Origin: Planctomycetes bacterium syqfu
Lineage (GTDB): Bacteria > Planctomycetota > Phycisphaerae > Phycisphaerales > Phycisphaeraceae
NCBI GenBank assembly: GCA_020974905.1
Contig: CP087563.1
Span: forward strand, 1,550,001 to 1,614,000
Reading direction: 5' to 3'
DNA: 64,000 nucleotides
A program made the translations under genes and the position numbers. The notes beneath the pieces are model-generated. The model was not told where the DNA came from and made no database searches. It saw nothing but the letters and a program-made list of their open reading frames with translations. Shown here piece by piece: positions 10,689 to 19,292 of the stretch. The stretch's first letter is position 1. Every line of letters begins with the position of its first letter.

Positions 10689-10956
10689 CCACCCGCTGCA
10701 GTTGCCAGACGCGGCTAGAGTTCGTAGCGGCACATTCGTCTTGTAAAATACTTCCGGGGTCTGTGGCTTTAACCGCTCGCCAAGGTCCCGCGACTATTGC
10801 ATTTTTCACTCAAGTGTCGCGTCGACGGGTGACGCGCAAGCTGTCAGCTCGCAGCTACCGAATTGGTTTTTCATTGAAGACGCACGCAGACATGAGCGTG
10901 TCAGACGCTACATTTGAGTGAAAAATGCAAAAGACAACTGAGCGGAGACGTTAGGG
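10683..10956 (+). repeat. attC site 5, split by an insertion
   Basis: R'' GCCTAAC (10683-10689) complements GTTAGGC of cassette 5; R' GTTAGGG is at 10950-10956. The two halves match attC 1-4, but a 134-bp element (10797-10930) has entered at the TA of ACTAGAC in the right arm. The arms can still pair in principle, but around a large extra hairpin. Confidence 0.93.
10797..10930. mobile_element. 134-bp miniature inverted-repeat element
   Basis: Ends are TTGCATTTTTCACTCAA and its inverse TTGAGTGAAAAATGCAA. It is flanked by TA (10795-10796) and AA (10931-10932), consistent with a TA target duplication with one later change. Nearly the same sequence, inverted and also 134 bp long, lies at 30526-30659. 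It codes for nothing. TA duplication suggests mobilisation by an IS630/mariner-type transposase elsewhere in the genome (inference). Confidence 0.9.
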
Positions 10957-11192
10957 GGCAAGTGGCAAACCCTCCTCTTTATGTCAAAGATATCGAGATT
11001 TTTGAATCACTCAATTGGGATTGGTCCTACCATGCCTTCTGAGAGTATCCGGGCTGGTCCCTGGAACATGCCGACACATACGATCACGCCGGTCACTGAC
11101 AAAAGGCGGACACCATGACGGACCGCGTCAAAGTCATGCTCAGCTTTCTCAAACGCAACACACAAAACAACGATGCAACGCTAAAGCGATGA
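10951..11192 (+). pseudogene. Remnant of a sixth cassette
   Basis: After the core GTTAGGG a GTG at 10962, behind a G-rich run, opens a 26-codon frame (MANPPLYVKDIEIFESLNWD, then WSYHAF). It stops at TGA 11040-11042. The same frame continues past the stop with protein-like sequence (EYPGWSLEHADTYDHAGH). No further attC follows before the next chromosomal gene, so the cassette has lost its right end. Either it is decayed or the array was cut here. Confidence 0.45.
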
Positions 11193-12230
11193 TCAACCTT
11201 GAGACAATGGGATGCACATGTTCCAACTCTTTTCGAGTTTCGCATGGTTGGCAGATTGCTTGGCGGGCATCGTGCCGGTGGCTGCAAAAAGGTGGGTTGG
11301 CTGACCGTTTTCAATGAGTAGTTGCGGGCGTTCCAGGAAAGCCTGCTCGGTGGTGTTGCCATCATCCCACGTGACGGTGCGCGAATACGCCAACGGACTT
11401 TGGGCTAGTTGCCAAGTGATCCCGTCATCCGACAGCGCATGAACACCGGCTTTGGGTTCACCGCAGATACCCCCTGCCATGTCCTTGAAAATCATTTCAT
11501 ATCGCTGACCGTTATGCCAGGCAAAGGCGTCTTCGATGTGATCGTTGGTTGAGTCGAATCGGAAGATCGGTTCATCAAGCAATCGTTCATACGGACCTTC
11601 AACCTTCTGAGCTTTGGCAACGCCGTAACGCAGCAGATCCTTTGAGAATCCGACGGCCTTGTAGTACAGCATCACCGAACCATCAGGCAGGACGACCGCT
11701 GAGGGGTTGGTATTCATCCAGCCATCCCATTTGCCCGGGCGTGGTTCGAGCAGTGGCGCATCACAGCGCTGCCAGGGACCGCCAGGTGAGTCAGCGATGG
11801 CAACTCCCACGCGCTGATTGCAACGCGCTTTCTCCCACGCCAACTCATGTGACGCGGGTGTCTGTGGCGTAGGCAAGGGTTCGTCATACGTCGTGCCGGT
11901 GTAGAAGAGAATGTAGCGTCCATCTGGATGACGATGGATCGTCGGGTTATGCGTCATCCGACCATCCCAATACTCGGGACTCCGCGGGGGTAAAGCAACA
12001 TCCGCAAAAACGTACGGTCCTTCCGGTGTATCCGATACCGCGTGGACCACTTCGGAGTTCGTCACCCAATGTGGCGCAAATGTCAATTGGTCCGACCAGC
12101 GTGAAGCAAACATGTGATACTTGCCATCGTCGGACTTCACAACGGACCCGCACCAGATCCAATAGCCATCCATAGCAAATCCGCCACCAGTGACTGCTGG
12201 CAACAACCGATCTTTAAATGCTTGCGACAT
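11193..12230 (-). CDS. Five-bladed beta-propeller glycosidase-like protein
   Basis: 345 residues from ATG 12230, with GGAG upstream on the minus strand. The blade-like pattern includes DGYWIWCGSVVKSDDGKYHM, WDGRMTHNPTIHRHPDG, YILFYTG, WDGWMNTNPSAVVLPDG and VMLYYKAV, typical of the GH43/GH32/GH117-like propeller fold. There is no signal peptide, so it probably acts in the cytoplasm on imported oligosaccharides. It is separated by about 100 bp from the secreted glycosidase upstream on the same strand and may share its transcript. The exact GH family and substrate cannot be fixed by eye. Confidence 0.8.
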   Translation of the reverse strand: MSQAFKDRLLPAVTGGGFAMDGYWIWCGSVVKSDDGKYHMFASRWSDQLTFAPHWVTNSEVVHAVSDTPEGPYVFADVALPPRSPEYWDGRMTHNPTIHRHPDGRYILFYTGTTYDEPLPTPQTPASHELAWEKARCNQRVGVAIADSPGGPWQRCDAPLLEPRPGKWDGWMNTNPSAVVLPDGSVMLYYKAVGFSKDLLRYGVAKAQKVEGPYERLLDEPIFRFDSTNDHIEDAFAWHNGQRYEMIFKDMAGGICGEPKAGVHALSDDGITWQLAQSPLAYSRTVTWDDGNTTEQAFLERPQLLIENGQPTHLFAATGTMPAKQSANHAKLEKSWNMCIPLSQG

Positions 12231-12335
12231 CGCTATAACTCCTGTTTCGTGCGTAATCCGTGAGACAATCATAGCGATCCGACTCATTTTTACCTGTATC
12301 CAATCCCGACAGGCTTGCATCCGATGGCGTTATTC

Positions 12336-15023
12336 TCACTTGGCGTTGGTCACCTGGTAAACCAGCGTCTGTCCTAGGGGTGTGCCAGGAGTAAGCGGAT
12401 TGCCAAACAGGTCAAAGTATTGCGTCCCCTGATTGTCGGGCAAAGTGTAGTCGACATCGGCACCGGGTGTTGTGGACAGTACGGTCACCGTCTCACGCGG
12501 ACCGGCAAAAACCCAAGCATGAAGTCCGTCGATCAGACTCGTGTGTTGTTTGAAAGTTGTGTCTTCCAAAAACCATGCCATCGCACTGACTGCTGCAGCA
12601 CATGGATGTAGCGCCCCTTCTTCAGTCACCAACACCTGCCATGTATTGGCTTGGCCGAAGTAATCATGCGTGTGCATGGAATAGAGAAAGAAGCGTTGAA
12701 CGCCGGCGGTTAACATGGATAGACAATATCGACTCAGACTATCAGCTGTCTGCATGACATCTTCAGGCTCGGCTTCAGGCAATGTCACACGATAAAGTCC
12801 GTTGGCAATCTGCCCCGACACCGGCGAACCTTCGGTCATCCATGCGGGATAAGGCAGTTTGTGATCGGGGAAGAGTTGAACCTGATCGTGTAAGCCACGA
12901 TGAACCACATCGCCCGGATAGCCAACATAACTCTGTGTGTAATGATGGTAGGCAAAGCTGTCAGCAAATGGGACCGCACCGTTTTCGACCATGCCCTTGG
13001 TCCATGCTTTTCCGACTTCACCGAAAATCGAGTTTGTGCCAGTGACATGTGCATCGGGTTTCACTTCTTTGACAGCGTTGTAAACGATCTTCTGGAAGTT
13101 TGCGTATTGTTTGACTTCATCCTCTGCCTGAATGTATCCGTCGGTCCCCTGTTTTGATTGGTCATATCCGACGGACCACCATGTGCCCCAGGGTTCGTTC
13201 CAGATATCCCACGCATCAATGAGTTTGTCATAGCGCTGGACGACGACTTTCACATAGCCATTTGCAAACTGATCAAAGTCTTTGGGCATGTAGTAACGAT
13301 CGAAATAACCGTTGACATCAAAGCCGGGATACATGCTTGCCCATTTGGGTGCGGTGGAGAGCAGGCCGAGAATCTTCATGCCGAACTGTCGGTAGCGTTT
13401 GAGTTGCTTGTCATAAAACTGCCATTGCCCGGGCTTGGGTTCAAGGTGATACCACCCGATGTACTCGGTGCCAGCATCATGCAAACGTGTCCAGTTCATG
13501 CCAACCGCTTTGGCCATTTGAATGTGTCGGCGTGTTGAAAGTGTATGCGTTCCGAATGGTGAATCCGGTGCGTCTTTCATCCAGTAATGCGGGCGACGCA
13601 GGCGGTGCATCACCAATTCGTTGGCCGTGCTGATTGGCTTACCTTGCCCATCGGTGATCGTTGCCTGGACATGGATAGAACCGTAGGGTTGGTCGTCAAA
13701 GACGTTGTAGTTCATTTGTCCAACCCATTGTTTGGCATCTTTGAGTTGGATTTGCTGCTGTTTCTGCTTGCCATAGACGTTGGTGAATTGCAGGTTCAAA
13801 AAGGCAGGTTGGTTTTCGGGAACTCCGGTGCAGACATAGCGGAACGTTGCGGCTTCATTGTCGAAATGCGTATTGGTGAATGATGCGATTTGCCCTTCAC
13901 CTGCTGCCAAGGCGATCTCAGCGGGGAGTTGGGATTGGTAGGGTTGGGGTTCATTGCCACTGTGAACCATCAGGCCGTCGATGCACAGATCACCTATGCC
14001 CTGAAATGTCAGGCAGGTGGGATGCGCCGGATCATTGCGTGGTTTGAACTTGATGACCAGTCGCTGCCACCCCATGGACGGATCGATGGCTATTTCACGG
14101 TTCGCCAGATAGTAACTCCCGCTGTTAGCAGAAAACTGAATGCGACCGCTGCCTTTGACGTAGACACTAGCAACATGGTTAAGCCAGTATCGGTGGATCG
14201 TCAGCGGTTCGCCGCGAACAAACATCCGTTTTTCTTCTGAGACCAGATGCATGACATCCGAGCCGGTCGGACTTGTTGGGTCACTGACATGACTGATTTG
14301 TACATCGTCTGCATCATCCATCGTTCGATGCAATGACCAGCCGGTCTGCATGCCCAGGGGCAATCGTGATTGGCGAAGCAGATTGGCGGGGCCGGGACCG
14401 GGATACTTAGCCTTGGCTTGTTCAAGAATTTGTTCTGGTGTGTAGGCATTGATTTTAATTTGCTTCAGATCAATCTGTGCAGGTGACCCGGTGATATTGA
14501 GCCAGAGCCCGATATCCTGATATTGAAGGTGTTTGGTTAACTTGAGCTGCCATTGATAACGTTGCCACTGGTCATTTAAAACCTGTCGCGTACTCCAGAA
14601 AAATTCGTAAGGCGCGCCGCTTCGTCGGACACCGATTTCGATGAATTGATTGCCACGTGCAAGCAATGTCAATTCGTAAACCATCTCACTCCCCGCCATG
14701 TCCGGCAGGTTGTGTCTGAGTTGTATGCGCTCGGGTTGCGGGGTTGGGATATTGATCCGCCAGAATGATGTGTTGTCCTGCGTGACTTTGAGGCTTTGAT
14801 AACTCACCGGCGCCCAACTGGAATTGTCCTGCCAGCCTTGCGGGAACACACCGGTGATGCGGCCTTGATCGTTTTTGGTTTTAATCGACACGGGCTGACC
14901 AAATGAACTGGTGGTCAGATCACTATCCATGACCACGCTATTTTCCTGCGCGTGTCCGACAGAAATCAAACTCAAAGACACAACGATCCAACATAAGAAA
15001 AACGGGTACTGCATGATGCGCAT
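12336..15023 (-). CDS. Secreted clan GH-A glycoside hydrolase
   Basis: 895 residues starting at ATG 15023, where MRIMQYPFFLCWIVVSLSLI and SVGHAQ form a signal peptide. The N-terminal half is beta-rich, with a likely carbohydrate-binding jelly roll (about residues 60-190) and a second beta domain. The C-terminal half is a TIM barrel beginning near FGTHTLSTRRHIQMAKAVGM. WDIWNEPWGTWW (about 607-617) holds the acid/base Glu, and PAWMTEGSP (about 728-736) the likely nucleophile Glu. The pattern is closest to GH39/GH5-like clan A enzymes. It is exported, and probably cuts a plant or algal polysaccharide. Confidence 0.85.
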   Translation of the reverse strand: MRIMQYPFFLCWIVVSLSLISVGHAQENSVVMDSDLTTSSFGQPVSIKTKNDQGRITGVFPQGWQDNSSWAPVSYQSLKVTQDNTSFWRINIPTPQPERIQLRHNLPDMAGSEMVYELTLLARGNQFIEIGVRRSGAPYEFFWSTRQVLNDQWQRYQWQLKLTKHLQYQDIGLWLNITGSPAQIDLKQIKINAYTPEQILEQAKAKYPGPGPANLLRQSRLPLGMQTGWSLHRTMDDADDVQISHVSDPTSPTGSDVMHLVSEEKRMFVRGEPLTIHRYWLNHVASVYVKGSGRIQFSANSGSYYLANREIAIDPSMGWQRLVIKFKPRNDPAHPTCLTFQGIGDLCIDGLMVHSGNEPQPYQSQLPAEIALAAGEGQIASFTNTHFDNEAATFRYVCTGVPENQPAFLNLQFTNVYGKQKQQQIQLKDAKQWVGQMNYNVFDDQPYGSIHVQATITDGQGKPISTANELVMHRLRRPHYWMKDAPDSPFGTHTLSTRRHIQMAKAVGMNWTRLHDAGTEYIGWYHLEPKPGQWQFYDKQLKRYRQFGMKILGLLSTAPKWASMYPGFDVNGYFDRYYMPKDFDQFANGYVKVVVQRYDKLIDAWDIWNEPWGTWWSVGYDQSKQGTDGYIQAEDEVKQYANFQKIVYNAVKEVKPDAHVTGTNSIFGEVGKAWTKGMVENGAVPFADSFAYHHYTQSYVGYPGDVVHRGLHDQVQLFPDHKLPYPAWMTEGSPVSGQIANGLYRVTLPEAEPEDVMQTADSLSRYCLSMLTAGVQRFFLYSMHTHDYFGQANTWQVLVTEEGALHPCAAAVSAMAWFLEDTTFKQHTSLIDGLHAWVFAGPRETVTVLSTTPGADVDYTLPDNQGTQYFDLFGNPLTPGTPLGQTLVYQVTNAK

Positions 15024-15138
15024 AAGACACCGACTTTCAATCAATGGCAGGTGGACAATGGACTGGTTCATAGTGATACCAAGCTGTCCGACCCATCGCA
15101 AGCAATCACCATCTATGAATGTAACGTGATGGCAACAA

Positions 15139-15171
15139 TAAAAAAGGCGACACTCAAAATTGAGTATCGCC
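15139..15171 (-). terminator. Intrinsic terminator
   Basis: Read leftward: stem GGCGATACTCAA/TTGAGTGTCGCC followed by TTTTTT. It lies 29 bp past the stop codon of the pseudopilin-like gene and before the glycosidase gene on the same strand, so the two are probably separate transcripts. Confidence 0.85.
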
Positions 15172-15199
15172 TGGTGAAGATCAAAGATTGTCGGTGAAC

Positions 15200-15901
15200 T
15201 TATTCAAACGGGACGATGAATGGATACACCGCTGGAAAAGTTCCACCACCGTTTAAGTCGTAGGCAGCCTGTGCGCTTAATGCTACGGCATGTCCGTCGG
15301 CAAAGCCGTAGTTGGCCCCGCCATCATGCTTATCTTCCTGGATGAATCCGAAGTGTCGGTAATAGTGGCTACGTGTGTTTTCAGTGTTGGTTGAATCGCT
15401 GTCAGCAAACATGGTGGTCTTGGTGGGTGTGGTGATCTGGTCGACACGAACCCATTTGTATTCAGCTATACCGCTGTGCGAACCATGCATCCAACCGAAG
15501 TGCATGTTGTACGCGAGCATGTCGGGTCGGAAGGCATTATTTTTGCCGTTGCTGTTGGTCGCAGTCGATGGGCAGTTATTCCACTTATTGTCCCAGTAGT
15601 CACTGCCGTTGGGCATGCCAGAATCCAGATCGGGCATGTAGCTGTGATTCACCCAGGTTCGAACCCAACTGCGAGCAGAGCCCATGTCGAAGTTGACCCA
15701 GGTCTGCTTGTGATCCTGAGCGTAGGTGTAGTTCACAAAGACCAGCGTCTTAAGGCGTGTCAGACACTCAGCACGTCGTGCTGCTTCGCGCGCTTTACCC
15801 AGAGCGGGTAACAGAATCGAAATCAGTAATGCGATGATGGAGATCACAACCAACAGTTCAATGAGTGTAAAAGCATTGGTTTTGTGCGTGTTTCTCTTCA
15901 T
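15200..15901 (-). CDS. Pseudopilin-like protein 1
   Basis: 233 residues from ATG 15901, with AGGAG just upstream. The N-terminus is a type II secretion/type IV pilin leader: a basic stretch, then [20 protein letters not shown] with the methylated-Phe site and conserved Glu5, running into the long hydrophobic helix. The exported domain ends with a [12 protein letters not shown] motif of the H-x9-DG planctomycete pseudopilin family. The next gene upstream on the same strand (15986-16678) is a close paralog sharing RSWVRTWV and the KWN-CPS region. Proposed to be processed by a prepilin peptidase and to sit in the envelope. Role unknown. Confidence 0.88.
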   Translation of the reverse strand: MKRNTHKTNAFTLIELLVVISIIALLISILLPALGKAREAARRAECLTRLKTLVFVNYTYAQDHKQTWVNFDMGSARSWVRTWVNHSYMPDLDSGMPNGSDYWDNKWNNCPSTATNSNGKNNAFRPDMLAYNMHFGWMHGSHSGIAEYKWVRVDQITTPTKTTMFADSDSTNTENTRSHYYRHFGFIQEDKHDGGANYGFADGHAVALSAQAAYDLNGGGTFPAVYPFIVPFE

Positions 15902-15985
15902 GATGAACTCCTGTGGACTGCTGAGCATGATGACTCAGAGGAAGCTGGTCTGGTTCAAATATTGGCTTGAACCGGTGAAATGGTT

Positions 15986-16678
15986 TTAGTTATCAAACGG
16001 TTTCATAAATTCTTTGGGATCGGGAGCAGCAAAGAGATTGCTGGCCGTCGGGGCATCAACAGCCTCGGCGTGACCATCGGCAAAGCCGTAGTTGCCTGCA
16101 CCGTTATGCTTGGTCATTTGCACCCATGACGAACCCCGGTAATAGTGACCACGAACGGTGTTGCCCCCATCCGTGTTGTAGGCATTGCCATCTGCAAACA
16201 TGGCTGTCTTGCCGGGGCGGACCACCTGATCCACACGGACCCATCTGTAGTCTTTGAGATAGGATGGGTTACCGTGCAGCCAACCGAAGAATTCGTTATA
16301 AGCCAGCATGTCCGGTGCGCCGTCGTTGTTTTTGCCGTTGGCATTGGTTGAACGTGACGGGCAGACGTTCCATTTGAAATGCCAGTAAGTGGATTGGGCA
16401 GGCATCCCCGCATTGGCGTTTGGCATATACTTGCGGTCCACCCACGTGCGAACCCAACTCCGGGCCGAGCCCATGTCGTAGTTCACCCATGTGTTCTTGT
16501 GATCCTGGGCATAGGTGTAGTTCACAAAGACCAACGCCTTCATGCGTGCCAGGCATTCGGCGCGTCTGGCAGCTTCACGTGCCTGTCCCAACGCCGGCAG
16601 GAGAATCGAAATCAGCATCGCAATAATGGAGATTACGACCAATAGTTCGATGAGTGTAAATGCCTGTTTTCGTGCCAT
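15986..16678 (-). CDS. Pseudopilin-like protein 2
   Basis: 230 residues from ATG 16678 ([20 protein letters not shown]), with GGAG nine bases upstream; longer versions of the frame have no leader-like N-terminus. The architecture matches its neighbour: prepilin leader, hydrophobic helix, then a domain with [24 protein letters not shown] and a terminal [12 protein letters not shown]. 84 bp separate the two genes, and a common transcript from upstream of 16678 is likely. A 16-bp palindrome at 16769-16784 sits in its upstream region and may be the operator for the adjacent LacI regulator. Confidence 0.88.
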   Translation of the reverse strand: MARKQAFTLIELLVVISIIAMLISILLPALGQAREAARRAECLARMKALVFVNYTYAQDHKNTWVNYDMGSARSWVRTWVDRKYMPNANAGMPAQSTYWHFKWNVCPSRSTNANGKNNDGAPDMLAYNEFFGWLHGNPSYLKDYRWVRVDQVVRPGKTAMFADGNAYNTDGGNTVRGHYYRGSSWVQMTKHNGAGNYGFADGHAEAVDAPTASNLFAAPDPKEFMKPFDN

Positions 16679-16768
16679 GACAATGTCTCCAACATTAAAC
16701 ATGTAATACGTCGCTTGCCATTGCCCCGGAAAACGCCCGATACCTTTCAAAAACACATTTTTTACGAT

Positions 16769-16784
16769 GTCTGTATGGACAGAC
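16769..16784. promoter_or_regulatory. Candidate operator palindrome
   Basis: GTCTGT-ATGG-ACAGAC, perfect 6-bp arms, about 90 bp upstream of the pseudopilin 2 start and just past the lacI-family stop codon. Binding by the adjacent regulator is inferred from position. Confidence 0.4.
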
Positions 16785-16793
16785 GGTATTGAA

Positions 16794-17879
16794 TCAGGCC
16801 TGGATTGGCCCGACACTTTCGCGCATGACAATCACGGGATTGACATGCACTTCATTTTGCTTGACGGTATTGCCATCCACGAGTTGGACCAACATGTCCA
16901 ATGCCGTATTCATGATGGTGCGATAATCATTTTCGATCGTCGAAAAGGCAGGACAGGTATCCATCGCTGATGTACTGACACCGACTGCCATGATGCTGAT
17001 ATCTTCAGGAACGCGTAATCCCATGGTCAATGCCTCAACCAGTGTGTTACGCGCCACGCCGATCCCGTTGCCAATAAAAGCGGTGGGATAATTGGGTTGT
17101 TTGAGCAGGTTCTTGACCCACTGCCTTTGATTCCTGGAATTCTGCATCTGAGGCACTTGAGGCATTGAGCCAAATCGTCCGATCCAGGATTCATCCACGG
17201 GTAAGCCAAGATTGGACATCCCGGTCAGATAGCCCATGCGTCCGATCTCGTGTTGCCGATAGTGATAGGGTCCACCACCATAAGCAATGCGTCGATGCCC
17301 CAAGTCGTAAAGTTCTTTGACGGCTTGAGCGACACCAATATTGATATCCGAAAGCACCGCATAGGGTCCGGGTTCATCGACACTGACCCATTTGTAGTGT
17401 GGCTGCTGGAGCAACCACTTGCGCAATTGGGCATCGATAAAGCCCCCCAGTAACAAACCATCGACCAGTGAACCTGCCAATTGATGCGGCGGCTCAAAAC
17501 CATCTGGATTCTGATGGTAGAACTCGACGTTGTAACGGCGTTGGCTATGCTGACAGGCATGCAGGAAGTAACTGAGAATGGCGTTACTGCTTGACGAGTG
17601 TGTCAGCATTTCCGGACCACCGGGTTCAAGCAGCAGTCCGATGTAACCCGTCCGACCTGAACGGAGCATTTGGGCTGCCGCTTTGGGTTGATAGCCCAAC
17701 TCGGCTGCTGCCTGTCGAATCCGCTGCTGCTGCTTGGGACTCACCCCCGGACGTCCGCGTAAGGCCAATGAGACAGCCGTATGCGAAAGCCCAACCTTTT
17801 TGGCCACATCCATCACGGTGGGTTTACGTGGCGTATCCAAGGTCGCAGGGCTTGCAGGATTCGAAGCAGATTGGGTCAA
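16794..17879 (-). CDS. LacI-family transcriptional regulator
   Basis: 361 residues. The helix-turn-helix is clear ([20 protein letters not shown], then [22 protein letters not shown]), followed by the hinge helix and a periplasmic-binding-protein-like sugar domain ([33 protein letters not shown]). It carries a roughly 20-residue N-terminal extension before the DNA-binding domain. Next to it are the pseudopilins and glycosidases on the same strand, and it diverges from a second LacI regulator. It likely represses or activates this sugar locus in response to an oligosaccharide. Confidence 0.93.
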   Translation of the reverse strand: MTQSASNPASPATLDTPRKPTVMDVAKKVGLSHTAVSLALRGRPGVSPKQQQRIRQAAAELGYQPKAAAQMLRSGRTGYIGLLLEPGGPEMLTHSSSSNAILSYFLHACQHSQRRYNVEFYHQNPDGFEPPHQLAGSLVDGLLLGGFIDAQLRKWLLQQPHYKWVSVDEPGPYAVLSDINIGVAQAVKELYDLGHRRIAYGGGPYHYRQHEIGRMGYLTGMSNLGLPVDESWIGRFGSMPQVPQMQNSRNQRQWVKNLLKQPNYPTAFIGNGIGVARNTLVEALTMGLRVPEDISIMAVGVSTSAMDTCPAFSTIENDYRTIMNTALDMLVQLVDGNTVKQNEVHVNPVIVMRESVGPIQA

Positions 17880-18157
17880 AGTAAATCTCCAACACTTTCA
17901 ATGACTTTCACGTGAAATATACTAGACAGGAAAATTTTCAAAATCCATCACCCAAGCATTGAGAATTTCAATTTTATTCACCAAATACTTTTTAATATGT
18001 TATATATAAAAGTTTTACAATATTTTCAAGCATATCACTTTTTTGATAGGCAGGCACACTTCACCCTCATCAAAATCAGGACATATCACTCTTTTTAACA
18101 AAATTCCGGGACGAATAATTGACTTGTGAAAGGTCTCATGTAAACTTTTCACAACCC
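17880..18157. promoter_or_regulatory. Divergent regulatory region between two LacI genes
   Basis: AT-rich 278 bp. A perfect 12-bp palindrome, TTTCACGTGAAA, lies at 17906-17917, 27 bp upstream of the leftward lacI gene. Half-sites TTGTGAAA (18124-18131) and TTTTCACAA (18146-18154) lie just before the rightward one. These share the GTGAAA motif, so both promoters may be controlled by the same regulator or by each other's regulator. Confidence 0.55.
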
Positions 18158-19210
18158 ATGCGTATCAGTCTCACACAAGTTGCCAAGCATGCTGGCGTGT
18201 CCATTGCGACCGCATCACGTGTGCTCAACCAGACCGGCCCGATGACCGAACAGACCCGTCAAAAGGTCCTGGCCTCGGCCACGGAGTTGGGCTATGTGCC
18301 CGATCCGCGGTTCCGTGCGATGGGCCAGAGTCGGCAGAATAAACCGGTGCGTACCAATAATCTCGGGTTGATCATGCCCGATACGCATGAGTCGAAATTT
18401 CTCAGCAGTCCGTACTACGCACGCATGTTCTGGTCATTGCAACAGGTGGCAAAGGAACACGACCATCACCTGACTCTGAGCACCTTCGACACGCGCAAGC
18501 CTGACTACCTGCCCAAGCTCATCACCGACCAACGCGTCGATGGCGTGATTGTCACGCGATACCACGAGCCGGACTTTTTAACGCGCATACGGGACTTGAT
18601 GCCGGTGGTTCTGATCAATGAATTTACGGACATCCATGGCATTGCATCGCTGATACCCGACAACCACCAAACCATTTTCAAAGCCTTTGAGTACCTGCGC
18701 AATCTCGGGCATCGGAAAATCTGTTACTACGACATTCATGACTTTCCCAACGTCCATCACCTTGCTCGTGCCAAGGCGTTTACCGAGATCACCTGTCAGC
18801 TTAATGCAGGTTTGGCGCAGACACAGATTCTGCCGTTGCGTATTCATTCGCTGTCCAAGACCTGTCGTGATCAACTGATCAACTGGCAGCAAAGCGATCA
18901 CTTGCCCACTGCGATTCTCTGTGCATCAGACGAGTATGCCATTGCGTTTCTGGAAGAAGCCGAAAAGCTTGGCATCCGAGTTCCTGAGGATTTATCGATT
19001 CTCGGCGTGGACGATCACCAGGAATGCGAATACTGCCGTCCGCGACTGACCTCCGTTCGTCAGCCGCTTGAAGCGATGGCTAGGTCAGCAGTCAATCTAT
19101 TGCTTGAGCAGATTGACGAACCCAAAGAACCCCAACCGATCCCGCATCGGTTATTTGATATTCAACTCATCGAACGTGATTCCTGTGGCCCGCCGCGACA
19201 GGATGCGTAA
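18158..19210 (+). CDS. LacI-family transcriptional regulator
   Basis: 350 residues starting at MRISLTQVAKHAG (ATG 18158); upstream codons in frame are not protein-like. The helix-turn-helix is TQVAKHAGVSIATASRVLNQ. The effector domain has NNLGLIMPD, VDGVIVTRYHEP, VLINEF, GHRKICYYDI and LSILGVDDHQECEYCRPRLT, all typical of sugar-responsive LacI proteins. It is directly upstream of the first of three beta-helix genes and codirectional with them, so it is the likely regulator of that set. Confidence 0.93.
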   Translation: MRISLTQVAKHAGVSIATASRVLNQTGPMTEQTRQKVLASATELGYVPDPRFRAMGQSRQNKPVRTNNLGLIMPDTHESKFLSSPYYARMFWSLQQVAKEHDHHLTLSTFDTRKPDYLPKLITDQRVDGVIVTRYHEPDFLTRIRDLMPVVLINEFTDIHGIASLIPDNHQTIFKAFEYLRNLGHRKICYYDIHDFPNVHHLARAKAFTEITCQLNAGLAQTQILPLRIHSLSKTCRDQLINWQQSDHLPTAILCASDEYAIAFLEEAEKLGIRVPEDLSILGVDDHQECEYCRPRLTSVRQPLEAMARSAVNLLLEQIDEPKEPQPIPHRLFDIQLIERDSCGPPRQDA

Positions 19211-19292
19211 AACACTTATTTTTTCGGGACAAACACCACTTTGCCCCCACAAGCTATGGTTGCGCCATACACAACTGACAGGAGCAAAATCC

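Noticed and set aside
8763-10956. CRISPR array
   Set aside because: The repeats are about 138 bp with gene-sized spacers, their cores pair with cassette starts, and no cas gene is near.
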